Source: Strobilurus pachycystidiatus
Lineage: Eukaryota > Basidiomycota > Agaricomycetes > Agaricales > Physalacriaceae
Length of the DNA: 64,000 nucleotides
NCBI GenBank assembly: GCA_019915135.1
Contig: JAHLMK010000014.1
Span: 1,054,001 to 1,118,000, forward strand
Direction of reading: 5' to 3'
The notes beneath the pieces are model-generated. The model saw only the letters and a list, made by a program, of their open reading frames with translations. It had not been told where the DNA came from and did no database searches. Positions 47,436 through 60,000 of the stretch are shown here, one piece after another (positions within the stretch are counted from its first letter, which is position 1; the number at the start of each line of letters is the position of its first letter). A program made the position numbers and the translations under genes.

Positions 47436-49065
47436 TTAGTAGGGCGGGCGCTTGAACTCGTCCTTGATCTGCTGAGCCTCGAGATCGTGCGCATGTCCAT
47501 ATTCGCTATCATCTCTTGATCCCTTGACAATGTTTCCCATCGCGTCGTACTCGACAAATGATCCCGGCGACTCGAATGTCTCCATCTGGGCACGGTGTCA
47601 GAAGCCTGTTGAGTGTCAAAGAAGAATCCCACCTGTACGTGTACTCCGTCCACGCCGCTGAGTCCTGATGTAGTCACCTTGGGTCTCTTGGGTATAGTCG
47701 TTGTCGTCGTCGTGCCGGACGTCCGGAAGGCCAAACTCGAGGCCATCGTGGTGCTGAAGATGATGTTTATATCGCAGACACATGGTCGCAGAAGCTGATG
47801 GACGTACCCCAAGAAGTCTGGACCTTGCTGTGTGTACTTGCATAAACGCCGCACTGCTCGGCAGGCTACAATTGTCGACGCAATGGCAGCAGGTACGTTA
47901 GCGATGATGGACATCACGGCATTGAGATTCAGGAGCATGAAGATCTAAACGCACATCAGCACCATGTGTACGCATGTGAAGATGAGTTTGAACTCACCGT
48001 CGCAAGCAGGTTGGCCAGGAATGCCACGACAAAGTATATCAGACCATCTCCAAAAATGAGGGTGACGAGCATAGAGCGACCAATCCTGACCGCACTGGGC
48101 GCGCTGAAAACCAGTTTCCAACCAGTCAGCATGAGGACGGTAAAGTCAAAGGCCATTCCATAGATGAATGTGACCGCCAGAAGCTTATTGTCCGTCCCGG
48201 TAATGACACATCCTTGGCCAGGGATCCATGCCGCATGCAGAAGAACGCCTGCAATGCTTAAGAAGCTTTAATCAGGGAGGCGGGAGATGGACTGTACCGT
48301 GCAGCAGTAGGGACCAGTGTCCCATGATCACCAGGACTATGGGAACGGTGACATACAGACTGCGCGACCACACAGCGATTCTGTATCACAGTCAAACTCA
48401 AGTTAGCAGTAAAAGTCGCAGAAAGTGCGTACGTTCGAAGTGAGAGGTTTATCGAGGCGAGGCCAATCGAAGCATTTCCCAGTACCTAAGTGCGTCAGTT
48501 TTTTTGGCGGGAGCGAGAATGAATTGTATGTTACCGAATTGTAAGTATACAGCGCCTGGCAGTCGATTTCGCTGTCCAGGGCGAGAGTGAGAAGGGGTCA
48601 TACGACAAAAGGCGATATCGTACGTGGTCACGTCCAATGCTACTGCACTGTAAAGGAGGGTAAAGAAACAATTTTGGAGCAGAAAATGGCGCATACATTC
48701 CAATCAGAGCGAAAAGCAAGCAATACCGGTTCAGAAAGTAAAATATCTACGCATATATTCAGCGAAACGCGTCCAGAAAGGCATATAGAAGCATACCAGA
48801 GGCCAGCGGAAAGGGCGCCGTCCCGATAAGTGCTCCCAATCAAATTTGAGCGACGTGAACCATTCCCATCTGACGCAATCAATGATGACAAGAAAAGCGG
48901 AGGTACGTCGCGGTAACTCACACATAAATGCCAAGCAAGACGTGAATCAGGCGGCTGAAGAACACTGCGGCAGAAAATGACAGTGAGCGACGACGCGCGG
49001 GAGAGCGGGAAAGCCGACTCACAGCCGTCCTTCAAGACCTCTTGCTGTGATTGCCAGTCGACCAT
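47436..49065 (-). CDS. Multi-spanning (about seven-TM) fungal membrane protein
   Basis: The start at 49065 reads MVDWQSQQEVLKDGC; then come short exons encoding VFFSRLIHVLLGIYV, WEWFTSLKFDWEHL, and hydrophobic spans including SLRTIAVWSRSLYVTVPIVL, AFDFTVLMLTGWKLVF, LIFGDGLIYFVVAFLANLLA and NLNAVMSIIANVPAAIASTI. A cytosolic tail contains VACRAVRRL, GVHVQ and METFESPGSF and ends DEFKRPPY. This layout belongs to a large basidiomycete family of uncharacterised seven-span proteins; ligand and function are unknown. A truncated paralogue lies 4 kb to the right on the same strand, so the family is locally duplicated. Introns are many and their exact borders were only partly checked. Confidence 0.72.
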
Positions 49066-52000
49066 GGTATGGAGAACGATGAGGAAGAGGGTATAAAGGC
49101 GAGGCAAAGGCGGGAATGGCGGGGAAAGTGGGGAAAGGAGGAGAGAAGATGGTGGTACTTAAGCAAGATGCGTGACGCCACTCTTCCTTCGAAAAGAAGC
49201 ACGTCCATGCCACACGCGTACAGTTACTGTTCGTTTTCGCTGGCAGACAGTCGTACAGCAGCCGATTTATGCCTTTCATTTGCGTGGAATAGCAACGCGA
49301 AATGGGCTGCGAGAACGCGCTGCGCGGAGCAGGAGCCATTCGGGTTGCAGGGAGTCGGAGGGCATCTACGAGGAGGAACAGTTCCAAGAAAGGAAATACT
49401 AAATACGAACAAACAGTCACTTCATCTTGAAATCTCAAATGTCGATGCTCAAAGGGTATCTGCCAGCCTCCAGCTATCTGCATTCTCAGTGCCCGGCGTT
49501 GCTACAACACAGACTCTCTCAACCTGCTAAATCGGACTGGATCTATCTCTGAACTTTCTTGCTCTGCCTGCCTGCGCCTGTTAACTTACGTATGATGTCT
49601 TCTCATAATCCTGTCAAGTCACCGGATCCAGAGTGCTACGATACCTCGAAAGGCACTTCCCAAATTCGGTTCAACAAATGCCGTTTATCCTTGACACGGT
49701 TTTCTCGTTACGTTACGGAATCTGTGGAACTGATACATACGGATGCGCCACACCTTCATTATGAGGTGAATCAAAGTCACAACGGAGCTAGCACGATCTG
49801 TCTGCGAACCTCACCACTGATCCTTTTGTTACGCACGTCAATGCGAGCTTCAAGGGCATCCTTCGCTACCTACAACCTTCCGAAGCAACGAGAAACTATC
49901 GTCAATCTTTCTCTTCTTGTCCAAAATGGGAGCTGTCCCAATCCACAGTATGCATGTAGTGCCTGTATGGTCTGCGACATACAAGCCACACATTTGCTGT
50001 TGCAGTCTCATAAACGACGGCGTGCCGTACAACTCGACGACGAATGCCACCTCGTTCTGCTCAGAGGGACGCGACAAACGGCATCAGGAAAACGGTCCTT
50101 TGATAATAGGACAGTCTTACCTCGGTATTACGCCAGAAATGAGATAATGTCCTCAATTACCCAAACTATCACAGTTACTTACAAGTTCCCAAATTACTGA
50201 ACCGTTAAGCGGTCCCCTCTGGGAAACGGATCGAATAGCTCGTCGTTATCCCATGGTTACACTGTATGTAACTACATGGGGCATATTGCTTGGATCGCCC
50301 AGATTGCATCCTCGCCAAATAGATCACAATGGAAAGCATGTATGATGGTAAAAAAAAAGCATTGCATTGCAGAGCTACTTGAGACATAGATGTTATATAT
50401 TACATAGGTTAAGGGAACGATATGGAATGCAGAGACCATTAGTCATGGCATGAAACGGGAAAGCTCGTGCATGAAGGATGCAAGATTGAGGGAGGCAATC
50501 CATGGGTTTGACGTCGCTCGAGTCGTTGATTTACGTCGGGTGAGCGGCTTGGGATGACATGGCGTCCGTCATGGGTCGCCGGCCCAGTAGTATTGTTGTC
50601 GCAATAGTCGTAGTCGTGGTTGTGGGTCATCGTCGTCTCGTCGCCGGTGGTGGTGGTCATATCGTCGTCATGGCGTCGCCGGGTTTGTGGTGTCGTCGTC
50701 GTGGTGTCGACATCGTGGCGTCGTCGTCGTCGTCGTCAGCACGTGGGTGAGGTCGGCGGTCGCAAGCGTCGGGAGTCCTCTTCATGGTTTTTGTGTCATT
50801 CGAATCTTGAGGTGCTCGCCAGATTCGCAATAACGGGAAGTAGTCGGGAGTAATGGCGGCTGATTCGAGCCGTCGTGGCGTCGGCGTCAGTTGCAGTGGT
50901 GAAATCCATTGTCGCAGGTAATGACAATCGTGGGCGGAGGCCGCTGTCGCCAGCGTCGAAGTTCCTCGTCAGGGTCTTGGCTCCATCGCGGACTTGAAGT
51001 GTTTGCCAGAGACGCTGCCAACGGGACGCACTCAGTAGTATCGAAGGGAGAGCGGTGGTGAATGGGCGGTCAAGAGGAATGTCCCGGGAACGTCGATATG
51101 GGGAGAGGGAAAGAAGACTGGGGAAAAAGCGGAGTTCGATTTTTTTTGTCAATCATCAACATGCACGTGACAGTACCCACGCCGTCTCGGACCGCTCGGC
51201 ACTCAGCAATGCGCACGGGCCATGTGATTTCGGACTTGGAACGTTATGGTTTTGATTCTTTTGAACACTTCCCGTCAGTCCCGTCCAAGCCATAGCTCCG
51301 TCGCCCTCGACTACACTGTCTGAACTATGCCACTTGGAGCAGCCGGAAGGCGCCATTGCGCCTCCCAACATCTTTTTGATCCGATGGCTGATTCCCGTTC
51401 ACTGATCTCACTGTAATTTGTACTAGAGTACTTAGCTGGAGCGATCTGCTCTATCAATGCCTCAGTACCAAGTATATACACATTCAAGTGCACCAATACA
51501 CAGAGCGCAGCTTGGCCGACGTCTCTTCATGAGCAAAATGTTCTCAGTGCATATGTCATTGACAGCAGCTACAATTGCAGCATTTTTGTTCGCTCCAATC
51601 CACTGTTAGTCGCCTCCACTTGCCTGTATGAACGCTCCCCCACGCCCCGATTCAAAACACCAAGTGAGATTTGCCCGTTGTTGTCGCGGCTACCGTGACA
51701 TACCTACAACATGGGCAGATGTCGGTCAATTCATTCCTATTACCTAGCTTTTATCTTGTCCGATTATGGTCCTAGCAAATGTTGAGGTAAGTTGCGTTCA
51801 TTATCATGTATTAATCTAGCTATCTGTGCTATCTGCAATAGCTCATATTGCTCAGAACTTACCCGAGCATTATCCAAGGGGGCTTTTCCTGATGGGCGGG
51901 ACCGATGTACATGTATGATCTGCGACATACAAGCTACATATCTGGTGGATAAGCGACCAGTGGCCGTACACCTCGTCATTCTGCCCGGATGCCATCTATG

Positions 52001-52424
52001 GCGCTTCAGGAGCATACTCCATCCTGTTTCACTCTGGCTCGACATGGTGAAGGTGTCTCCCAAGAAATACAATCTTTCATCGAGCTTCAAATGAGCTAAT
52101 TGAAACATGGCCAGTCCATCGTTGCAGTGGCGAAGCTCGGCTGAGTATATAGAGAGGCGAAACAACAAGGCTCGACCACATAATAATTTTATCCTTATCG
52201 CCGTACCCTCATACTCAAGCCCACGAGATCCGCTAGACAGTGCGCCATCTGAGATCAGACAAGTATTATTACATCAATTCCAGACAGCTTACGATACATT
52301 GAAATGTTTACATGGTTTCCAGCCCACTGGCATCGCTACCTCCGAGCCACCGAAAGAAAGAGAAGAATCAAAAACGACAGTCACAAGAAATTCGTTCCAC
52401 TCCAATCGCGACCTTACTATCACC
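49066..52424. other. Intergenic, repeats and microsatellites
   Basis: The sequence from 49157 rightward recurs at 63921. A GTC/GTG-rich microsatellite zone covers about 50595-50745 (several GTCGTC runs). A short segment (TGTATGRTCTGCGACATACAAGC) is shared between about 49966 and 51918, hinting at two decayed copies of some element. Frames such as 49559-50200 (213 aa, plus) have no recognised domain, so I do not call genes. Confidence 0.45.
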
Positions 52425-53320
52425 TCACATGCCTTCAACCTTTCGCTCCGCCACAGCCATCCCCATCTCCACATCCCGGTCGCCCACTTTATGCTCGTCG
52501 AACATCTCAGACTCTGGCGTCTCGAGCATGTCATCATCCGTTCGCGTGAACGTCTCCATCTGGACATGTACGCCCAAGGCCGAGGTCCGTATAGCGCTCG
52601 CGTGTCTCGCAGTGTTGATCCGAGGTCCAGGCTCGCCGGGGTGTCTGAACCGGACAGCGGTATGCGATACATGAGATCCAGAGCTGCAATTTCCTCAAAA
52701 TCAGCTAAAGGCGAGTAACGCAATAATTCGACGTACTTCAGCATCTCCGGCCCTTGATTCGCAAACTTGTTCAGACGACGAACAACTCTGCACGCCACGA
52801 TCTGTGTCGACATGAGTTGCTAGCCCCCGATGGAGTGGTGACATGTACGTACTGTGTTGAAGATTGCAGCAGGGACATTGAATATGATGCTCATGATAGC
52901 GTTGAGATCCAGGAGCATAAACACCGTCGCGAGAAGATTCGATAGGAAACTGTCCAGAGAGTTAGGTCATCTTTGCAGTTGCCACGCAGAAACACTAACG
53001 CGATGATGAAATACACAAGTCCATCCGCAAAGAGCAGTCTCCCGAGGCGACTTGATTCCATCGCGCTGACTCCGAGTCTGTGTTCGGGAAACATGAGAAT
53101 GCGGCGGATAATTTGAGGCAACCACATGCCAACCAGCGCGAAGACCTGAGTGAGTGACCCCGGATCCGTCAGCGTTGAAAGATCCAGAGCAGAAAGACCG
53201 TGAAACCTGTCTAAAGAGTTAGTCACCTTGACATCTGTCGTGCGGGGACACTTACGGAATAAGATCGAGTTGCCCAACAGAAATCTGACCGGATATAAAT
53301 AGGGCAAGCCAAAAGCACCC
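52425..53320 (-). pseudogene. 5'-truncated paralogue of the seven-span membrane protein
   Basis: The minus strand encodes the second half of the family seen at 47436-49065: ALVGMWLPQIIRR, LGRLLFADGLVYFIIALVF, MLLDLNAIMSIIFNVPAAIF, then after an intron IVACRVVRRLNKFANQGPEM, and the tail GVHVQMETFTRTDDDML. The stop is at 52425-52427. To the right, where the first four spans should be, the sequence turns into G-rich low-complexity DNA at about 53320, and no matching N-terminal exons were found beyond it. So the gene looks beheaded, although distant exons joined by an unusually long intron cannot be fully ruled out. Confidence 0.65.
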
Positions 53321-53865
53321 CGGCTGCCGCCAATCCGCGCCAAGCACACCTGCCCCCGTTTTCCGCTCCCAATCGCCCCACCTCCTCCCGTCTTCCCTCC
53401 CTCCACCCGCGGAAGGAGTCAGGTCCGCCCGCGCACAGGTGAGGAGGCGGTCGGGGGCGTGGAGGGCACCCGGGGAGGCGCTGGGGGGAAGAGGACACTC
53501 CCGAGCGCGCAAACGGAAGAGGAGGGTGCGGGCGCGTGGGGCGAGGACGACCTACACTCCTGCGCGGGCGAGGAAGGGGGGTGGAGGGCACACAGCGTGC
53601 GCCCGGGGGAGGTGACACGGGGGCAAGAACCGCACCCCCAGGCGGGCGAGGAGGGCGTGTGGGAGGTGTGGGTGGCAGTGAGGGAGGGGAGGACGTCGGA
53701 CAGATCCCGGGCGGGCGAGGAGGGTGCGTGGGGGGTCGGAAAGGGGAGAGGGAGGGGAGGACACCAGGAGACAGTGGTGGAGGTGGTTGCGGCGCGGAGG
53801 GGGGCCGTCGAGGGGAGACGGGGGGAAGGGATGGCGGGAGGGAGCACGGCGGGTAAGTCGTGCGA
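53320..53865. repeat. G-rich low-complexity block
   Basis: Plus strand rich in GGGCGAGGAGG, GGGGAGG and similar units; the minus strand would encode only Pro/Ser/Arg runs. The long frames on both strands are composition artefacts. Similar G-rich DNA occurs at 63600-63760. Confidence 0.7.
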
Positions 53866-53962
53866 ATCGTAGGCTGTCGAGCCACGTTCGCGCTATTCGG
53901 CTGACCGGTCGTCTTGCATAAGTATCTCGAGAGTTGTTAGTAAAGTAACGACTCGAAATGGC

Positions 53963-54560
53963 ATGGGACTCACCAGCTGTACCAAGTCCCTGTCAATTCA
54001 AATGAACTTTTGCGCGAAATTGAACATCGTATTGGCGCGCCGTGAGGCAGCTGCTGATACGGTCAGTGATGAGTGTTCCGAGGACAATAGCACAGACATA
54101 CCCCTCGGTGACGCTCAGACTGAATCCGATGAAGCATCGACCCAGGAATGCTTGCATCGAACGGCTCGCCATTGTGATAGCGTCAACCAAAGAGTGTCCC
54201 TGTGGATGAGTTGAATCAATGACTGGAAGTGTACCATCAGTCTGCTTGGACTTACGGAGGAAGGTGGGGACCGAGTCCATCGTGCTCGAGGCCGGAAAGG
54301 ATGTCGTCCAACTTGAATTTGAGGTAAAGATTGTCGCTTGTGCAGCACTGAACTCGCGATCAACGAACGTTATGTGAATGAGAAAAATGAACGCACCTTG
54401 ACAGACGGTGCACGTCGAGGCTGGGTAAGGCGAGCGTGTCAGTACATGACTCGAGCGACGGAGTGGAGACCGGACATACCTGTTGCTGTCAATCTCCCGA
54501 CTGCTGTCCACAGCCCGGCCGCCGTCCGGATATCGCATCCCAGTCAGAAACGAGAAGCTG
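53963..54560 (-). other. Unassigned coding-like fragment
   Basis: A minus-strand frame has a hydrophobic segment (GFSLSVTEGYVCAIVLGTLI) and possible splice sites around 54240-54260. It does not match the missing part of the seven-span paralogue in any way I can see. It may be a remnant of another gene. Confidence 0.25.
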
Positions 54561-54805
54561 GATAGAAGTGTTCAGCGATGGAATGACGGCCGAAAGAAAA
54601 GAGCGAGCGATTACCTCAAGTCAGACGCGTGGGTAAGAGCTTATCTTACAATGCAGTAGGTAACGGGATTACTGACACTGCACTCTACCTTAGTATTCTT
54701 GTATGGATCTGGCGCTGAACGAATACTTAAAGTAGAGTAGATAAAGTAAGTATGAATGCAAGTAAGTAATAAGTAAGTTGGACATCGGATGAATGATAAA
54801 TGGAC

Positions 54806-54822
54806 GGGCGGCGATGCCGCCC
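54806..54822. repeat. GC-rich hairpin
   Basis: GGGCGGCGATGCCGCCC can fold into a perfect stem with a 3-base loop. It belongs to a set of similar hairpins in this region (60008, 60310, 61519). Confidence 0.6.
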
Positions 54823-55048
54823 TTGTCTACGACGATCAGGAATTCGCCATCCGTTTCACAATGGTGCCCTCCTTCATAGTGACAGCTGAGAGGGCGGCGT
54901 ACCGTCCGACGTGATGCGCAATGCGGGCATTACGACGGCGCCCGGGTACCCAAAGGTGAACGGTCCGTGTAGCGTGAACAGTCGATGTGTGGTCCCGGCC
55001 GAAGTCAAGGCGTCCTGTCAAGGACACACTAGGCCGTCAAGATAGATG

Positions 55049-55480
55049 AGTAAGGCCCTGCAGAACAACGGTCAGTACAAATCACCGTGCGGTCAAGGGT
55101 TGGGCATACCTTATGAACAGCGTAGCTGCCGCCGAGGTTACCATCTGAGCTGGACCGTGTGACTGAACGCTGCATGGGCAAGGTGAGCTAGGACCGTGAG
55201 ACGGGTAACGAACACGGAAGACTGACCTTAGACTTCAACGGGTAACGGACATGGCTGCGCCATATCGCCATTCGTCGGCCTACCATATGTCGGCAGGTCA
55301 GATCAACATCACGGCGCCGAGAGTAGAGGGCCCGAGCAATAATGAAACCGTTGAAACTATCAACGAGGGACCTGTACATAAAGGTTAGTGAGACAAGAGT
55401 GAACGGAAATGAATTAGCTTACCGTGAGTCGTACACTGCGCCGAACGGTCCGATATTCGACGAGTAGATTTCTGAATACG
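55049..55480 (-). pseudogene. Exon fragments of an unknown gene
   Basis: Three minus-strand exons with good splice sites join in frame. About 55480-55423 encodes EIYSSNIGPFGAVYDSR, about 55374-55227 encodes SLVDSFNGFIIARALYSRRR onward to YPLKSK, and the next encodes SVTRSSSDGNLGGSYAVHK, ending soon after at a stop near 55049. The composition is gene-like and the exons are consistent, but upstream exons dissolve into degenerate tandem repeats. The family is not recognised. Confidence 0.4.
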
Positions 55481-55699
55481 CCAGTCAGCTGTTCACAGCG
55501 GCGTTAGAGGTATCCAGGCTGCCCGCCCACTGCACCGGCTGCGCCACATATCGACCCGATTCCTCGACGAAGGCGATGGATAGCGCCAATCCAACCCTCT
55601 CAGGTCATCGCGTACATGATGCGCACCGGCATGTCAGATCTCTACCAGCGGTATAGGATCCTCAAGGCAGGAGGCCGATAACAAGGTTGTGAATCTCCG

Positions 55700-57050
55700 G
55701 CCATGCAGTAGCACAGCACGACAGTTGGTGGTCGCCGGGCATGATCAGATGTACCTAAGCATCGTGTCAGTCAGCGCGCAGAGTCACAAGCCGAGATACT
55801 GGGCGCACCGATGTCGAGCGCGAATTCGGTGACGCGTGCACGAATGTCTGAGCATGTCCGTGTCGGACTAAGAGAAGTCAAGTAAAGACTCGTTAGCAGT
55901 CACTAGGGACTCATAGAGTGATTGCTTACCTCTGTAAGCTGCTATCCCAAGTGAGCTAGTCACGGCAAAGGCAAGATCTGACTTGATAAGAAGTCGGTCA
56001 ATGTCCCGCCATCCAATGGACGACGGCGACAGATGGTGGTCGCCGGACATGAGCAGGTGTACCTGGGCATGTTGTCAGTCAACGCGCAAAAGTATGGGCC
56101 GAATTACTGGACGCACCGCTGGTGGGTGAGTCCGAGATGGGTGGCGCATGCATGACCGTCCGAGCGCGTCCATAGTCGCTGAACAAAGGCTAAGAAAGTC
56201 AATCGGAGGTTTGTTAGTGGTAAGTACAGAGTAACAGGACGATTGCATACCTCCGTGAGGCTACAGCTCAAGGAAGCTGATGACGGACAAGAAGAGTCCG
56301 ACTTGTGAATTAGCCGGTCAGTGTCCCGTCATATAGTAGGACGACGAGCACAGTTGGTGGCCGCCGGCCTTAGTCAGACGTACCTAGACATCGTATCAGT
56401 CAATGCACAGAGATATGGGCCGCGGAAGTGAACGCACCGTTGTCGAGCGCGAGAACAGTGGCGTTAGCGTGACCGTGCAAAAGTCGTGCAATCAGGTCCG
56501 AGTTCTCTAATCGGTTCGAGTTCTGTGAAGACGCGGTGCACTGGAGATTTGTTAGCAGATGTAGAGTTAATGGGAGGTTGTTATGCACCGTGTACAAGGC
56601 CGACATCAGACTCGGACTTGCGGTCGTCGTGGATCCTCTGCAGAGTCTGTTGGCCAGGTTCCGAGGCAAGAACGTCAAAGTTTACTTGCCTTGTGTCCGG
56701 TCAGGCTGACAGCCGTCAAGCCTGTGGGAATGACAGTCATCAAGTCCGCGCAGGGTTTCCCAGTGTATGGCGACCTTGGAATTTTGCTGCGAAAGTCTTG
56801 TGAGTCGCGGACACGAACAGTGAGAATGACAACACACCTCTTCGTGGAATTATTGGCTATGGAGGAGTCACGAACACTATAAGGCAGAGAGTCGTAAGCG
56901 GAGTCAAGGCTGTAAGAGAATAGTCAACGCACCTTGGGGCCAGTAGCGAACACAGAGAACGGCGCACACCTGTGTAGCAAATTGAAGGGGTTCTTGACGG
57001 TGGTTAGTACAAGACTGTTCGTCAACGAAGATACATAAGCCAACCTTCAA
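55700..57050 (-). repeat. Degenerate tandem array, about 315-bp units
   Basis: The motif CAGTTGGTGGTCGCCGGGCAT and its diverged copies start near 55719, 56027 and 56348. The companion motif GTTAGCAG...GATTGCTTACCTC recurs near 55892, 56211, 56548 and weakly near 57000. On the minus strand the best unit encodes MSGDHHLSPSSIGWRDIDRL followed by a splice donor; other units carry stops. So an exon-containing unit was tandemly duplicated and has decayed. Confidence 0.6.
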
Positions 57051-60000
57051 TGCGTTTACGGCGTCCGTCGAGATATCCCAAGGGTCCCACAACTCGTTCG
57101 TTCGCAAAAGCAAGGTCGAAGTGAGTCTGCTTGACGGCTGCGGCAAGGTTGATGAGTGAGTGCATGGTAAGAAAGTCAACAAACACACCATTGACCAAGC
57201 GTTCGTTCAAAGCGGACCGTGCTCGTGAGGACAAGCGTACTGGCTGTGTTGGGATTCAGACGGGTTCTGAAGCCGTCTCACGGAGTCTTGAAGGTTGGGC
57301 TCGAACGACTCCTAGAAATGATGCGGTCAATTTGTGAGGAAAGGCAAGAGCAAGCGGACGTACGCAAGGGCTATCGCGAGGCGCCGTAGAGAAAGGCAGA
57401 AGTCTTGAGACAAGAGGTAAGACATGGTAGTGGTGGTAAGAGGAAGACTTACCCGAGGGAGCCCCACCGTTGATGAAGGGTCTCGAAAGTCACGTTTTTC
57501 GAACGCGTCGAGTAAACGAAGGCAGCGGTCGCGTCCAAAGCGTACAGAGTACTTGGAAGTCGTTGAGATCATCACCATGTATGAGTTGGAAAGGTCAGTG
57601 AGCGAGTGAGAGGAAGTAGACCGAGTAGAGGAGGGAAAGAAAGCAGGAGAGCTGCTGATGTATTCGATGTCCTCCTCGTCCTTTTATACCATCCTAGCGC
57701 CCGTTCCAAGCGCTCCATCAAACGCCAAGTCATTCTGATTGAATGATCGAACGGCCATACGGAAACACTGCGGCGAGGAACACCGGACATTTTGTACAAG
57801 TCCTGATCGATGCAAATTAGCACAGTTACGGATATTGGAATTGCGCTAACTTACCTGACGGTCTACGGCCCAGAAGCTAGCATATCCGTTGAGTTATATG
57901 TATGATGAATGACTAGAGATAAAAATTAGAAGAGATTTGTGTGAACATAGGCGAACTTGCCGCGTCTCTCCCGGTGCACCCGTTCACTCGTCCCATGGAT
58001 TTCAGTACCTTCAAGAATTCAATCGGCTCCATTCTAAACACGGAGTCGCAGCTCCGTGACATCCCTGCATGTCTGATGGGAGTCGTCTGGGCACTGGAAG
58101 AAGATTAAACAAGAAGTTTTCACTGATGCGCAAACACACCCACACCTCCGCGTCGCGTCCTGCCCTGTCTTGAACCCAAAAAAAAAGTTTGTACATGCCA
58201 AGGCAAGTCCCTGGATACTAATGCGGCGTTAATTGAGGCCCGCCGAAATCTGAAGAAGTACGTACCTTTCAGATTATCTCTAGACCAGTCACTGCGATGC
58301 TATTCCTGTGTGTCTGGGAAGGTCTGAAGTCACAGAATAGACTGGACATAAGCGGGTGCAACTGGAATGAGACCCCTGAGCCGTCAGATTGAGACCCAAG
58401 CCGAGAGCGAGTAAATCAGCGGATTCGGCGCTGAAGGGATGGAGGACAAGGTCAGCGCCGACGGCTCTACCCCGCATTCCCTGAGCCAGATAAGATGAAA
58501 TCGCGCGTCATACGCAGGGAAAATCATGACGCATGCCTTGAGCATCGATGGTGCAGGGTCCAGACGGCGTAGAGGCAGCGTTGAGCCCAAAAAGCGCGTC
58601 CAAACCGTTCTTTCCGCGTCAAATTTCATCGGAAATCGTATTACGTAAGTATATTTCCAAGTTCCAAGTAAAGTAAAGTCGCTGAGAGTGCGCTGAGGCT
58701 GGCAATAGTCCACGGCAGTCTGGGGAAGGTGAGCGAGGGTGCGGAGGTCGTAGCGTGGGTGAAAGTGATGGCGATCACTTGGCGGGTCCAGAATAGATCT
58801 TTCCTCCTTACCACGATGTTTTGCCGCCGATTCCGAGGCCGCCGCACGTCTGGAACTTCTACCCAACTCGACTAGCGTGTTTCACGAGCGGAGCAAATCA
58901 CTCTCTGGCGAATCAACGGCGCGCCCTGGTTGACTCGGGAACTTCAAGTCCAGGGCTCAAATATTCGATCGCGAAAGGAATTGGACTGAACAGACGTACT
59001 GATGGAACATTATTTTTGTCCAACGTATCGACCGGTTCAGTTCATCCAGAACACGAACATGTGCTAGGACGGTAAGTCCGCGATTACGACCGTCTACTGG
59101 ACTTTGCCAAACTCTAGTAGGATGTACTATAGCATCTTGGAACGTCTTTTGGGGACGTTCCAAGCGACGAACAGACGGGTACTTGCCAAAAAGTGTTTTG
59201 TAGGGTTAAGTAAGCTGTTTTTCGAAGGAGGTAAGTAATTCGTTGAATCTCGGACTTGTGGCGTTAGGAATTGACAAGTTATTCGGATTTCAGATCTCTA
59301 CCAAATACAACAGGGGGCATTCTACGCTATTTCGACGTGATTATCTGCGCGCCTACGGCGCCTTGCTCTCCACAGCCTCGACACCTCCATCCGAGATCCA
59401 ATCTCGGCGTATTTCCCTTTGCCCTCCTCACGCCCAACTTGGCGCCAAGTTCGCCGTGTTGTACGCCCTAGTCCAGACGTTTGCGAGCATGATACGCAAC
59501 ATCGCAACGACCCTACGCGGTTCATCAACGCCGATACTTATCAAACGGACGCAAAATCAAAGTACGTACATACCCTTTTTGCAAAGTTCGAATCGCTCCT
59601 TCTGACGCCAGCTTCCCAGAGCATGGCGAGTCCGATAATACACCGCTCTCTGTCTCTCTTATTGTCTTTTTGAGCTCCATCTGGTCGTCGTACAGTTCCC
59701 GGCAAAGATCGCAAAAGTGGCGCCACCGTATTTCAAGTTGTCTACGTTCTTGCTGGGAGCGACCTCGTCACTGGAGTAGACGCGCATAGCGCTGAGGATG
59801 CTGAAACTGTTCAATCCGCCTGGAAACGGACGAGTTAGTGCAAGCTCAGGGCAAGTGAAGGTGACGAATCTTTCCAATTGAAATCGGCTCGCAATTAACG
59901 CTCAGAGACGCTAGATCTAAATCTGAATCGAGGGACGATGGGTTTGGACTGCGCATAATACTAATATCTTGGCCCTTGGGCCGTTCGTTGCCGAGTTCGT

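Noticed and set aside
53419..53885. Pro-rich frames of 140-220 codons
   Set aside because: Pure composition effect of G-rich repeats, with equally long frames on the other strand.
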